DNA from: XYD12-FULL-36-8 sp964613805
Lineage (GTDB): Bacteria > Bacteroidota > Ignavibacteria > Ignavibacteriales > Ignavibacteriaceae
Length of the DNA stretch: 64,000 nt
NCBI GenBank assembly: GCA_964613805.1
Contig: CAZTJF010000009.1
Span: 1-64,000, forward strand
Direction: 5' to 3'
Part shown: piece after piece, positions 56,114 to 64,000 of the stretch
How the letters are laid out: each line of letters opens with the position of its first letter
Position numbering within the stretch: the stretch's first letter is position 1
Notes under the pieces: model-generated
Told to the model about the DNA's origin: nothing
The model's database searches: none
What the model saw: the letters and a program-made list of their open reading frames with translations, nothing else
Position numbers and translations under genes: made by a program

Positions 56114-57232
56114 ATGCGCTCAACATACGCTCTAATAAATCTTACAAATCTTAAAAAGAATTTCCTCAACATCAGAAAGAAGGTAAGCCCGGCTAAAGTA
56201 ATGGCTGTAGTCAAAGCCGATGCTTACGGTCACGGTGTAAAGGAAATATGCCTGGCTCTTAACTCACTCGATAAGAAAAAGCCTGAATATTATGCCGTTG
56301 CTTTTATTGATGAAGCAATTGAGCTTAGATCTTTAGGCATTACAGAACCAATTTTGATTTTTGAACCTGTATTCGATCAGGATGCAGAATCAATCTACAG
56401 ATTTGATTTGATTCCCACAGTATTTACACAAAAGCATTTGGATATTCTCAAGAAAAATAAGCCGTCTTATTTCAACTGTAGATTAAAAGTCCATGTTAAA
56501 GTTGATACGGGAATGAATCGGCTTGGAATAAATTTTAACGATGCCATAGATTTCATCTCAAAGCTAAGTAAAGATGAAAATTTTATTATAGATGGAACAT
56601 ACACGCACTTCGCAACTTCAGATGAGAGGAACAAGTCTTTCGCAAATCTTCAGCTTCAAAGATTTAATCAAGTGCTTTCTGATCTTAAGGTTAGAAAAAT
56701 AAATTTTGGATTAGCTCATGCCGCAAGCAGCGGAGCAATACTCGATTTGCAGGAATCATACTTTGATATGGTGAGAGTTGGTGTATCGTTATATGGAAAT
56801 TATCCTTCACTTGAAACTTCAAAATCAATTAAATTGTATCCGGTTATGTCAGTTATTTCGCATACGGCTTCTGTAAAAACTATCGAGAAAGGGGAGAGCG
56901 TTAGTTATGGAAGAAAATTTATTGCAAAGAAGAAAACTAAAATAATTTCAGTTCCTATTGGATATGCAGATGGGTTCAGTCGTTCATTCACTAATAGATT
57001 CAAAGCAATCATCAGAGGAAAATACTATAATCAAGTTGGAACAGTTACAATGGATAGGATAATGTTCGATGTTAGGAATGATAAAATAAAAATTGGTGAT
57101 GAAGTAATTCTATTAGGAAGGAAAAATGATCTGGAAATTACAGCATGGGATTGGAGCAAAACGCTAAACACAATCCCTTACGAAATTACTTGCGGAATTA
57201 GTAAAAGAGTAAGAAGAGTCTATACATATTAA
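56114..57232 (+). CDS. alr: Alanine racemase
   Basis: A 372-residue fold-type III PLP enzyme making D-alanine for peptidoglycan. The start ATG at 56114 gives MRSTYALINLTNLKKNF; a longer frame reaching back to 55865 would overlap the aminotransferase start and adds no conserved sequence. The PLP lysine is in AVVKADAYGHGVKE, substrate and PLP sites in VDTGMNRLGI and THFATSDE, and the catalytic tyrosine in SVSYGRKF. Ends VRRVYTY. Its stop shares a base with the next start, so the two are coupled. Confidence 0.94.
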   Translation: MRSTYALINLTNLKKNFLNIRKKVSPAKVMAVVKADAYGHGVKEICLALNSLDKKKPEYYAVAFIDEAIELRSLGITEPILIFEPVFDQDAESIYRFDLIPTVFTQKHLDILKKNKPSYFNCRLKVHVKVDTGMNRLGINFNDAIDFISKLSKDENFIIDGTYTHFATSDERNKSFANLQLQRFNQVLSDLKVRKINFGLAHAASSGAILDLQESYFDMVRVGVSLYGNYPSLETSKSIKLYPVMSVISHTASVKTIEKGESVSYGRKFIAKKKTKIISVPIGYADGFSRSFTNRFKAIIRGKYYNQVGTVTMDRIMFDVRNDKIKIGDEVILLGRKNDLEITAWDWSKTLNTIPYEITCGISKRVRRVYTY

Positions 57233-58170
57233 TGGATTTAATTAAACAATATATTGTGCAATGTATCGCCGTCGCATCGAGCAACCTGCGGTTGAACAAT
57301 CAGCGAATTGAAGTGATTGCTATGCTTAAGGATGTTATCTCAAAATCAAAAGACATTCAGTATGATTTGAATCAATTGAAAAAGATTACCGAGCTTTCAA
57401 AGTTAGCAATAAAGCTGAGTGAAATTCATAATTATTTAAGAGAAGGGAATATTGATTTTCTTAAAGTCAGCGATAAATTTAAGGAGCATAGTTTCAATCT
57501 TATTAAAGAATTGAACCACATGCTTGATATGGTTGATCCCTACACGTTTCAGGAAAAACTCGATCACTTTTTTCAACCAGAAAAGAATGTTGTGGAAGTA
57601 ATTCTTGAATCACAAAATAGTTCTGATGACAATTCACATGACAACTTGGAGCTGAAGGAAATTGAAAAAAATAAAAATGATATTACAGATGATTCTAACT
57701 TGAGAGGAACTATGCCAGTTGATAAAGATGATGTTAAAGATAAAGATGTAGATAAAGAGAGAAAAAAAGATAAAGGTGAAGTGTACATTAAATCCTTCGA
57801 TAGTTTTGAAACCACAATTTTGAAACCCATTATTGTAATTGATTCAATGCTTAATCAAATTACCTTGGATTCGGAATTACCTGTTGAAATAGAAGAATAT
57901 TCTGCATTGATGACAGTTAATGCAGAGTTGTCCTCCAAAAATGGTTTTGATATCTTAACTAAAATGCATGAGATTGTCTCATCAGGATTAATTCTATTGA
58001 AAAACAAAACTCTTGTCCCATCAAAAGAAGTGATTGAATCGCTCCGTGCATGTTTAATTGTAATTGTTGCACTTGTAAAATCAAAAGAAGTGGATATAAA
58101 AAATTATTTAAACCGTGCTGAAGTGTTCGGTAAATTTTTACAGAAGATTAAAACAGAGGAATTGAAATGA
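57232..58170 (+). CDS. Unknown 312-residue protein between alr and manC
   Basis: Not recognised. Predicted soluble and mostly helical: residues about 1-125 and 190-312 are leucine/isoleucine-rich helices joined by a highly charged linker (about 125-188, rich in D, K, E, with DKDDVKDKDVDKERKKDKGE). No signal, membrane segment, Cys cluster or catalytic motif. The start codon ATG overlaps the alr stop by one base and the end overlaps manC by 4 bases, so its translation is coupled to both neighbours. A scaffold or regulatory role in envelope precursor synthesis is only a guess from this context. Confidence 0.7.
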   Translation: MDLIKQYIVQCIAVASSNLRLNNQRIEVIAMLKDVISKSKDIQYDLNQLKKITELSKLAIKLSEIHNYLREGNIDFLKVSDKFKEHSFNLIKELNHMLDMVDPYTFQEKLDHFFQPEKNVVEVILESQNSSDDNSHDNLELKEIEKNKNDITDDSNLRGTMPVDKDDVKDKDVDKERKKDKGEVYIKSFDSFETTILKPIIVIDSMLNQITLDSELPVEIEEYSALMTVNAELSSKNGFDILTKMHEIVSSGLILLKNKTLVPSKEVIESLRACLIVIVALVKSKEVDIKNYLNRAEVFGKFLQKIKTEELK

Positions 58171-59234
58171 ATTTATTTGCTTTAATTATGGCTGGCGGTA
58201 TAGGAGCCAGGTTTTGGCCGAGAAGTAAGGAGAAAACTCCAAAGCAGCTTCTAAAAATATTTGGCAATAATACCATGATCCAAGATACTGTTGCGAGACT
58301 AAATGGTATTATTCCAAATGAAAATATTTTTATTATTACGAATAAAGTTCAGTGTGAAGAAATACTGAAGCAGCTTCCTGGAATTCCCTCCGAAAATATT
58401 CTCCAAGAACCATTTGGAAGAAACACAGCCGCTTGCATCGGTTTGGCTTCGATAATGATTGAGGAAAAATCAAAGGATGCTGTTACAATTGTTCTACCAG
58501 CAGATCATATTATTCAAGATTTAACGGCTTTTCATAACACATTAAAATCAGCAGCAGACTTTGCTTATGAATCAAAAGGATTAGTCACAATTGGAATTAT
58601 TCCAACGAGACCTGAAACCGGTTATGGTTATATTCAGATAGATGATTCCATTGTTACTGATAATATTCATAAGGTACTTACCTTTGCGGAAAAACCAAAT
58701 TACGCTACCGCTGTACGATTTCTTGAAAGCGGTGACTTTTTGTGGAATAGCGGTATGTTCATTTGGAGAATTGATGCGATACTTGATGAAATTAGAAACC
58801 ACATGCCCGAACTTCATCAAGGGTTGGAAACCCTCAAAAAGAATTTGAACACTTTTAAATTTCAAGATGTTCTTTCAAAAGTCTATGGGCAGCTTAGAAG
58901 TATTTCCATTGACTATGGAATTATGGAAAAATCGCAAAAAGTATTTCTGACCAAGGGAGATTTTAAATGGAGTGATGTGGGAAGCTGGGAGGAAGTTTAT
59001 CAGCTTTCTGAAAAAAATGAAGATGGAAATGCTCTTGTAGGTCAGGTATTTACTGATGATACATCCGAATCATATATTTATTCCCCTGATAAATTTACTG
59101 CCGTGCTTGGCGCTGAAAATTTTATAATTATTAACACAGAAGATGCATTGTTGGTTTGTAGAAGGGATAAAGCTCAAGATGTGAAAAAAATAATTGAGCA
59201 TCTTAAGTTTAATAAGTTAAACGACCATTTGTAA
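58167..59234 (+). CDS. manC: Mannose-1-phosphate guanylyltransferase
   Basis: A 355-residue nucleotidyltransferase that makes GDP-mannose. The pyrophosphorylase signature is ALIMAGGIGARFWPRSKEKT with the KTPKQLL lysine; LPADHIIQD, EKPNYATAV and FLWNSGMFIW follow. It is a short GMP type without an isomerase (cupin) domain. It starts within the last 4 bases of the unknown gene and precedes a secreted amidase by 20 bases, so alr, the unknown gene, manC and the amidase probably form one operon. Confidence 0.92.
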   Translation: MNLFALIMAGGIGARFWPRSKEKTPKQLLKIFGNNTMIQDTVARLNGIIPNENIFIITNKVQCEEILKQLPGIPSENILQEPFGRNTAACIGLASIMIEEKSKDAVTIVLPADHIIQDLTAFHNTLKSAADFAYESKGLVTIGIIPTRPETGYGYIQIDDSIVTDNIHKVLTFAEKPNYATAVRFLESGDFLWNSGMFIWRIDAILDEIRNHMPELHQGLETLKKNLNTFKFQDVLSKVYGQLRSISIDYGIMEKSQKVFLTKGDFKWSDVGSWEEVYQLSEKNEDGNALVGQVFTDDTSESYIYSPDKFTAVLGAENFIIINTEDALLVCRRDKAQDVKKIIEHLKFNKLNDHL

Positions 59235-59254
59235 GTTTTTAATTAAGGATATTT

Positions 59255-61456
59255 ATGATTAAGAAATTGATCATCCTGATTATTGTAACACATGTTTTTT
59301 CTTTCTCGCAAAATTTAACAGGCAAAAAAATCTGTTTAGATCCCGGGCATGGATTTATTCCCGGACAAGCTGCAAATTGCAGTGATGCTGAAACTAAAAG
59401 ATTTGAAAGCTGGATGAATCACTATGTAGTGCCGCAGCTAAAAATTTATCTTCAAAATGCCGGTGCAACAGTAATAACCACCCGTGCAGATTATGATTCA
59501 ATTGGTCCTTGCATTACGCTAACTCAACGAAAAGCAATTGCTAATAATGCAAATGTAAATTTCTTCCACTCCGTTCATCATAATGCTTTTCAGGGTAATG
59601 CTAACTATACTCTTACACTGTTTAAACAGCTAAATAATACTGACTGTCCAAATGGAAATCCTGCATGGCCTGGTCAGGCAGATTTATTGGCAAGTATTCA
59701 AGCAGCAAAAATTTATCAAGCTTGGCAAACTACTCAAGGAATATATCGAGGGGATATGTGTTTTCTTGGATATAACTTGGGAGTGCTAAGTACCTTAAAT
59801 ATGCCCGGAACTCTAAGTGAAGGTTCGTTTTGGGATTTTCCTGCTGAAATTTTACGACTAAAAAATCTTGCTTACTTAAAAACAGAAGCCGAAGCAATTT
59901 ATCATTCCTTCCTGCAATACTATAATGTAGGATTTCCAGCTCACGGAAGTTTAGTTGGATTTGTTACAAATACATCAACAAGTTCGATGGCAAAAAAAGT
60001 TACTGTTTCTATTGAAGGAACAAATAAAAGTTATCTAGTTGATTCTCTAGGAAATGGTTTTTATAGGATTGATTCGCTTGCTTCTGGAAATTATACAATC
60101 CGTGTGATGGGTCCGAAAGATAGCTCATTTACTGCAGTCACTATTCAGGGCGGCAAAATTAATGTGAAGAATCTCACAATTACCCAAACTGAATTGGTTG
60201 GTGATGTTAAACTGACAGGAGTTATATCCAGCACTACTGCAATTCAAACTTACTGGCTAAAACCTGCTGGATCACCTGACAGCATTTATGTTTATCTTTC
60301 TGAAAACGGAACTGTCTGGGATACAATTCCTTTTAAGAGAGTTGGCGGTTCAACTACAGGTACAGTTATCAGCGGACTTACTTCAGGCAAAACATATTAC
60401 ATAAAAGTAAAAGCAAAAAATTCCATAAGTGAAAGTCCAAACTTTTCTAAAACGTATGGCGGGTACACATCAACAAATGCGCTTAAAGTTTTACTTGTTG
60501 ATGGATTCAATAGATTCGGAGGAGCAGGAAGTTATGCTTACCCCGATCATAATTTTGCAGCTTATTATGGCAATCCTTTAGGCGAATTAGGAATTAAGTT
60601 TGAAACTGTTTCTAATTACTTAGTCACAAGTTCTACTCAATTAACTTCGTACAAGTATGTTATTTGGTTTTTGGGCGATGAGTCAACCGTTGATGAAACT
60701 TTCAGCGATACGGAGCAAGGTTACATCAAAGCATATTTAGATTTTGGCGGCGGTTTATTTGTTACTGGGTCTGAGGTTGCATGGGATTTGGATTTTAATG
60801 GAACGTCCACTGATAAGAATTTTTTCAATAATTATTTGAAAGCATCTTATGTTGATGACAATCCGACTCCAAACATTCCTTTTGCTTCTGGCATTTCGGG
60901 CTCAGTATTTGAAAATCTTAATATTGACTTTGGTCAGACGTATCCAGAGGATTATCCAGATGTGATAACTCCAGTAAATGGCAGTTCAGCCGCCATGCAG
61001 TATAATGCAACTCAAAATGCGGCAGTATCATTTGTTGGTGCCTTTCCGAACGGAGCGAATATTGGCAAACTCATTTATGCTGGATTTCCAATTGAAACAA
61101 TTGCGTCAGATTCAATCATAAAAGAAATTCTTTCAAGAGCACACACCTTTTTTACAACTCCGGTTTCAGTTGAAAATGAAACTGAAATAATGCCAAAAGA
61201 TTTCTCACTTTCAGTTTATCCTAATCCGTTTAATCCAACTACAAAAGTACGTTTAAACAATTCAGTAGCAGGGAAGTATCAAATAAGAGTTTACAATTTA
61301 CTTGGTGAGAAAGTGATGTTGCTGTTTAATGATTACCTGGAAATTGGGAATCACCAATTCGAATTAAGAATGAATGATCTTCCAACAGGGATTTACCTGG
61401 TAAACGTAAGATCAGAAAACATTAATCTATCAGAGAAGATTTTATATTTGAAATAA
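59255..61456 (+). CDS. T9SS-sorted N-acetylmuramoyl-L-alanine amidase
   Basis: A 733-residue exported protein. A signal peptide (about 1-20) is followed by an Amidase_3 domain (about 22-230): KICLDPGHGFIPGQ with zinc His, HSVHHNAFQG with the second His, and GTLSEGSFWDFPAE with the catalytic Glu. Residues about 235-310 are a carboxypeptidase-regulatory/Ig-like strand region, about 320-405 an FN3 domain, and about 410-640 a domain with a glutamine-amidotransferase-like look (LKVLLVDGFNRFGG ... YIKAYLDFGGGLFVTGSEVA). The C-terminus is a type IX sorting domain (VYPNPFNPTTKVRL, then LLGEKVML). The enzyme cleaves peptidoglycan amide bonds; surface sorting of an amidase suggests action on other cells or on shed wall material. 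Confidence 0.86.
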   Translation: MIKKLIILIIVTHVFSFSQNLTGKKICLDPGHGFIPGQAANCSDAETKRFESWMNHYVVPQLKIYLQNAGATVITTRADYDSIGPCITLTQRKAIANNANVNFFHSVHHNAFQGNANYTLTLFKQLNNTDCPNGNPAWPGQADLLASIQAAKIYQAWQTTQGIYRGDMCFLGYNLGVLSTLNMPGTLSEGSFWDFPAEILRLKNLAYLKTEAEAIYHSFLQYYNVGFPAHGSLVGFVTNTSTSSMAKKVTVSIEGTNKSYLVDSLGNGFYRIDSLASGNYTIRVMGPKDSSFTAVTIQGGKINVKNLTITQTELVGDVKLTGVISSTTAIQTYWLKPAGSPDSIYVYLSENGTVWDTIPFKRVGGSTTGTVISGLTSGKTYYIKVKAKNSISESPNFSKTYGGYTSTNALKVLLVDGFNRFGGAGSYAYPDHNFAAYYGNPLGELGIKFETVSNYLVTSSTQLTSYKYVIWFLGDESTVDETFSDTEQGYIKAYLDFGGGLFVTGSEVAWDLDFNGTSTDKNFFNNYLKASYVDDNPTPNIPFASGISGSVFENLNIDFGQTYPEDYPDVITPVNGSSAAMQYNATQNAAVSFVGAFPNGANIGKLIYAGFPIETIASDSIIKEILSRAHTFFTTPVSVENETEIMPKDFSLSVYPNPFNPTTKVRLNNSVAGKYQIRVYNLLGEKVMLLFNDYLEIGNHQFELRMNDLPTGIYLVNVRSENINLSEKILYLK

Positions 61457-61533
61457 AAGGTTTGCAAAACCACGACTAATTTGGTTAGTTAAATTTAGTT
61501 TTATTTCAATAGTCGTAACAATTTAAGCTTAAG

Positions 61534-62673
61534 CTACTTTCCAAAGAAGAATAGAAGTGGTCTCCAAATTCTTTCAGCCCATGCCACTTCAGAGTGAACA
61601 GCATTTTTATCAACGTAACAAATCAAATCTTTCCCAATTTCATAACCTTTGTTTTGCAAGGCAGCAATCATGTCATCATTACCCGGTTTAAGTTCCCGCT
61701 CCAACCCAATTCCACCAATATCAATATAAAGTTTAATTTCTTTTTTCTTTCCCGCGTAATTTGCAATTGTATCAACATAGTTTAATTCTTGTATTTTGAA
61801 AGCAGAAGATAAGCAAGCCGCTTTGGAAAAAACTTTCGGATAATTCCAAACTAACATTAGTGAAATCAATCCCCCTGACGAAGCTCCACCCACAGCAGTA
61901 TTTTCGCTGCCTGCTAAAGTTCTATATTCCTTATCAATAAAGGGCTTAAACTTGTTCGCTATAAAATCCATGTAAACATAACCTAACGGCGTGTGAATGT
62001 ACTCATATCTGCGATCTGATGAATTGTAGATACCGACGATGATAATTTCATTAATTATTCCAGCTTTAATAAGTGAATCAGCAACTTCATCAGCCCGCCA
62101 ATCATATCCAAATGAAGAAGTAGCCGGATCAAAAACATTTTGTCCATCGTGCATATAAAAAACCGGATAATGTTTTGTTGTATCTTGATTATAACTCGGT
62201 GGAAGCCAGACAATTATATCGCGCGGTTTAAGTCCATCTCCTTCAAATTGTAGATGATACCTTACCGTTCCGGTTATTTGTCCGTGAATTAGTTGTGTTT
62301 CTCTATTTCTCCACTTCTTGATTTCTATTGTGATGACAGTATCGTAAATAACTGTTTGATTATAATTATCAGGAATGAAACCGTCCTTGTCTAATGCTTC
62401 TTTATCCCACGAACCTTTTGTGAATTTGTACTCAAGATTTTTTCCTCGTTTAAATCTGAACGACTTAGACCAAGTTGAATCATTACTTTTGAAAAGTTTA
62501 ACAGCAGCAGGATTCCAATCACCCAAGAACGAATCATTTCCAACAATGAATACTGATTCGCTATCTCCGACTTTAATTGATGTTACTATAAAAGTAATTT
62601 CGCATGAATCAGATTGTGGAAGAATGCTTTGAAATAAAAGTAAAATGATGAAAGAAGCAAAAGATAATTTCAT
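61534..62673 (-). CDS. Secreted esterase with CBM20-like domain
   Basis: A 379-residue exported protein. The signal peptide ends around residue 18 (ILPQSDS). Residues about 22-118 resemble a CBM20 starch-binding domain (FIVGNDSFLGDWNPAAVKLF). Residues about 130-378 are an alpha/beta hydrolase of the esterase D type: VWLPPSYNQDTTKHYPVFYM, DGQNVFD, the nucleophile in AVGGASSGGLISLM, and HSEVAWAERIWRPLLFF with the catalytic His. The substrate (polysaccharide acyl ester, siderophore ester or other) is open. It is transcribed with the M15 peptidase 11 bases upstream. Confidence 0.8.
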   Translation of the reverse strand: MKLSFASFIILLLFQSILPQSDSCEITFIVTSIKVGDSESVFIVGNDSFLGDWNPAAVKLFKSNDSTWSKSFRFKRGKNLEYKFTKGSWDKEALDKDGFIPDNYNQTVIYDTVITIEIKKWRNRETQLIHGQITGTVRYHLQFEGDGLKPRDIIVWLPPSYNQDTTKHYPVFYMHDGQNVFDPATSSFGYDWRADEVADSLIKAGIINEIIIVGIYNSSDRRYEYIHTPLGYVYMDFIANKFKPFIDKEYRTLAGSENTAVGGASSGGLISLMLVWNYPKVFSKAACLSSAFKIQELNYVDTIANYAGKKKEIKLYIDIGGIGLERELKPGNDDMIAALQNKGYEIGKDLICYVDKNAVHSEVAWAERIWRPLLFFFGK

Positions 62674-62684
62674 GATAGATGCCG

Positions 62685-63308
62685 CTAATTCAATTTTTCA
62701 AAATGCTGATAATCTTTAGTACTCTTCCAAAATCCGCCCCATTTCCAACCGCGTTTAGTGAATTCTTTTACGAGAAAAGAATTTGCTGCGATTGTTCCAA
62801 CAACAGTTACATCATATTTTGACTCGACGGGAAAATATTTGCCCTTCTTGACCTGTGGATTAAGCTTCGGATTAATGTCAATTGCACGTCCGAAAGCATG
62901 TGATGACAATACCTTTGTTCCTGTTACAAAGCGATAGTTATAAGCTGATGTATTATTGTCATTCATTGAATGTACATCTGCCCAATTATAATGATTAATA
63001 GGAATTACTTTACCAATCGGAAATTTCTTTTCCTTGATAACTCTAAATATTTCTTTCAAGTCATTCGCCAAATCTTTGTGGATGAGAATTTGTCCGAGGT
63101 GAAGTTTTTCATCAAATGAAAAATATTCAACAGAAATTAAAGCAAGATTTTTCGTCACACTTTTAGGCACTTTACTTTCGAAGGTTATATCTTCAATTCT
63201 GTAGTTAGAATCTATAATGATTTCTTCCTGATTAAAGAAATTCAATCTATGAATAGTCGGGGTTTCAAATAGAATTAGACTTAAAATGACGAAAAAAAAT
63301 ATATTCAT
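62685..63308 (-). CDS. M15-family metallopeptidase (D,D/L,D-type)
   Basis: A 207-residue exported protein (signal about 1-18). The M15 zinc site is intact: SSHAFGRAIDINPKLNP (SxHxxGxAxD) and, at the C-terminus, KDYQHFEKLN with the third ligand His. NHYNWADVHSMNDNNTSAYN lies at the substrate side. These enzymes hydrolyse peptidoglycan peptides. It is first in a two-gene unit with the CBM20 esterase. Its upstream region (63309-63409) is shared with a divergent FKBP lipoprotein. Confidence 0.83.
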   Translation of the reverse strand: MNIFFFVILSLILFETPTIHRLNFFNQEEIIIDSNYRIEDITFESKVPKSVTKNLALISVEYFSFDEKLHLGQILIHKDLANDLKEIFRVIKEKKFPIGKVIPINHYNWADVHSMNDNNTSAYNYRFVTGTKVLSSHAFGRAIDINPKLNPQVKKGKYFPVESKYDVTVVGTIAANSFLVKEFTKRGWKWGGFWKSTKDYQHFEKLN

Positions 63309-63409
63309 TTTACATTATAAAAGAATATTTCGGTTTTAATACTCACGCTGATATTTAGAGTTCTCTTGCAAATTAAATATATTTACGCACTCAAAAATAA
63401 AGGAAAAAC

Positions 63410-64000
63410 ATGAAGTATCTATTATTTGTTTTGCTTGTCGTTGGTTTCATTGGATGCAGTAAAAATGCAGATGTTGTTGAGTTAGCATCAGGTGTGAACT
63501 ACACTAATGATTCTTTAGGAACCGGAAGGGAAGCAAAACTCGGTGATTTAGTTGCAGTTCACTTTCGGGCTTGGGTTATTAAAGATTCAACAAAAATATT
63601 TGAAGATTGGACAAAAGATACAACAAGATTAGTTTCTTCAATCGGAAGTTCAGTTGAATTCGGTCAGCCGATAAAATTCAAACTTGGTGATTCTGCATTC
63701 ATCAAAGGAGTTGATGAAGCAATTGTTGGAATGAAATTAGGAGGCACACGTTCGATAATAATTCCTTCAAGCAAGGCATATGGCGAAATGGGGTATGGAC
63801 CTATTCCTCCAAATTCAAGCTTAAAAGTTGTAATTAATCTAATTGATGTTAAGGATGCCATTATTGCCAAAGCTTGGGAAATTGATTCAACAAAAATTAT
63901 TACGGCAAAAAGCGGTTTGCAGTATTTTATTCTTCAGCCCGGTACTGGCGAAAAAGCGGATTCAGCAGACTTGCTTACAGTTCATTACACAGGATTTTTA
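63410..64000 (+). CDS. FKBP-type peptidyl-prolyl isomerase lipoprotein (partial)
   Basis: An open frame of 197 codons from ATG at 63410 to the window end without a stop, so it is cut. A lipoprotein signal (MKYLLFVLLVVGFIGCSKNA, cysteine at 16) is followed by one FKBP domain (about 35-145: GDLVAVHFRAW, GDSAFIKGVDEAIVGMKLGG, YGPIPPNSSLKVVINLIDV). A second FKBP domain begins at about 165 (GLQYFILQPGTGEKADSADL, VHYTGFL) and runs off the end. Envelope-located proline isomerase or chaperone. The tandem arrangement is less common than a single domain. Confidence 0.88.
   Translation, partial: MKYLLFVLLVVGFIGCSKNADVVELASGVNYTNDSLGTGREAKLGDLVAVHFRAWVIKDSTKIFEDWTKDTTRLVSSIGSSVEFGQPIKFKLGDSAFIKGVDEAIVGMKLGGTRSIIIPSSKAYGEMGYGPIPPNSSLKVVINLIDVKDAIIAKAWEIDSTKIITAKSGLQYFILQPGTGEKADSADLLTVHYTGFL

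Noticed and set aside
63664..63870. 68-codon frame antisense to the FKBP gene
   Set aside because: It is a shadow of the FKBP coding frame on the opposite strand.
1..64000. CRISPR array, tRNA, rRNA, riboswitch
   Set aside because: No regularly spaced direct repeats, no cloverleaf with T-loop GTTCGA-type box, and no rRNA-like sequence were recognised by eye in the intergenic regions.

Overview
The window is low-GC DNA that reads as a chromosome segment of an Ignavibacteria-like organism (Bacteroidota/Chlorobiota side of the tree). The basis is several proteins ending in the type IX secretion sorting domain (YPNPFNP motif), a PorV/PorQ-type protein, a fused E1 alpha-beta 2-oxoacid dehydrogenase, an 11-subunit complex I operon without nuoEFG, an isolated atpD-atpC pair, and promoters fitting the Bacteroidota TTTG-N19-TAnnTTTG pattern. 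The assignment is inference from these traits; no rRNA or tRNA gene was seen.

Layout. 1-4.0 kb: a small membrane-anchored protein, then a decayed restriction-modification island. It holds an N4-cytosine-type methyltransferase that has lost its AdoMet-binding C-terminus, a BamHI-like ExE nuclease candidate, and a frameshifted CfrBI-like endonuclease. 4.1-8.4 kb: small accessory genes (two membrane ICMT-like methyltransferases, a catalytically dead M1-peptidase-like protein, a soluble methyltransferase, an ABM-fold protein) with two copies of a ~108-bp palindromic element. 8.4-11.1 kb: a DUF5916-type outer-membrane protein. 11.2-18.4 kb: a lipoate and 2-oxoacid dehydrogenase cluster (lpdA, lipB, fused E1, E2, lipA). 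18.4-32.5 kb: a surface/secretion locus with T9SS cargo, lipoproteins, a TonB-dependent receptor, a PorV-like protein and a large secreted lamin-tail/OB/phospholipase-D protein.

32.6-34.4 kb: atpD-atpC. 34.5-38.0 kb (minus strand): a frameshifted LON-N protein and an iscS-orf102-iscA-sod operon, whose SOD carries a Tat-like leader and which ends in a clear terminator. 38.1-48.5 kb (minus): nuoABCDHIJKLMN. 48.7-49.9 kb: a Fic protein gene interrupted by an early TAG. 50.4-54.5 kb: methylmalonyl-CoA epimerase plus a complete sodium-pumping methylmalonyl-CoA decarboxylase. 54.5-59.2 kb: an aminotransferase, divergent from alr, an unknown gene and manC. 59.2-64 kb: a T9SS-secreted amidase, a CBM20-esterase, an M15 peptidase and the start of an FKBP lipoprotein that runs off the window.

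Together the core genes describe a respiring or propionate-metabolising cell: 2-oxoacid oxidation feeds acyl-CoA and reducing power, complex I and the decarboxylase build ion gradients, and ATP synthase uses them. The complex I and atpDC promoters have the same -7 octamer and spacing. Four genes are broken (methyltransferase, CfrBI-like REase, LON-N, Fic). Two of the breaks are single-base deletions next to homopolymers, so sequencing error must be excluded before reading them as biology. The best candidates for something less described are the 18.4-32.5 kb surface locus, the RM island with its C-box-like promoter, orf102 inside the isc operon, and the unknown gene coupled to alr and manC.
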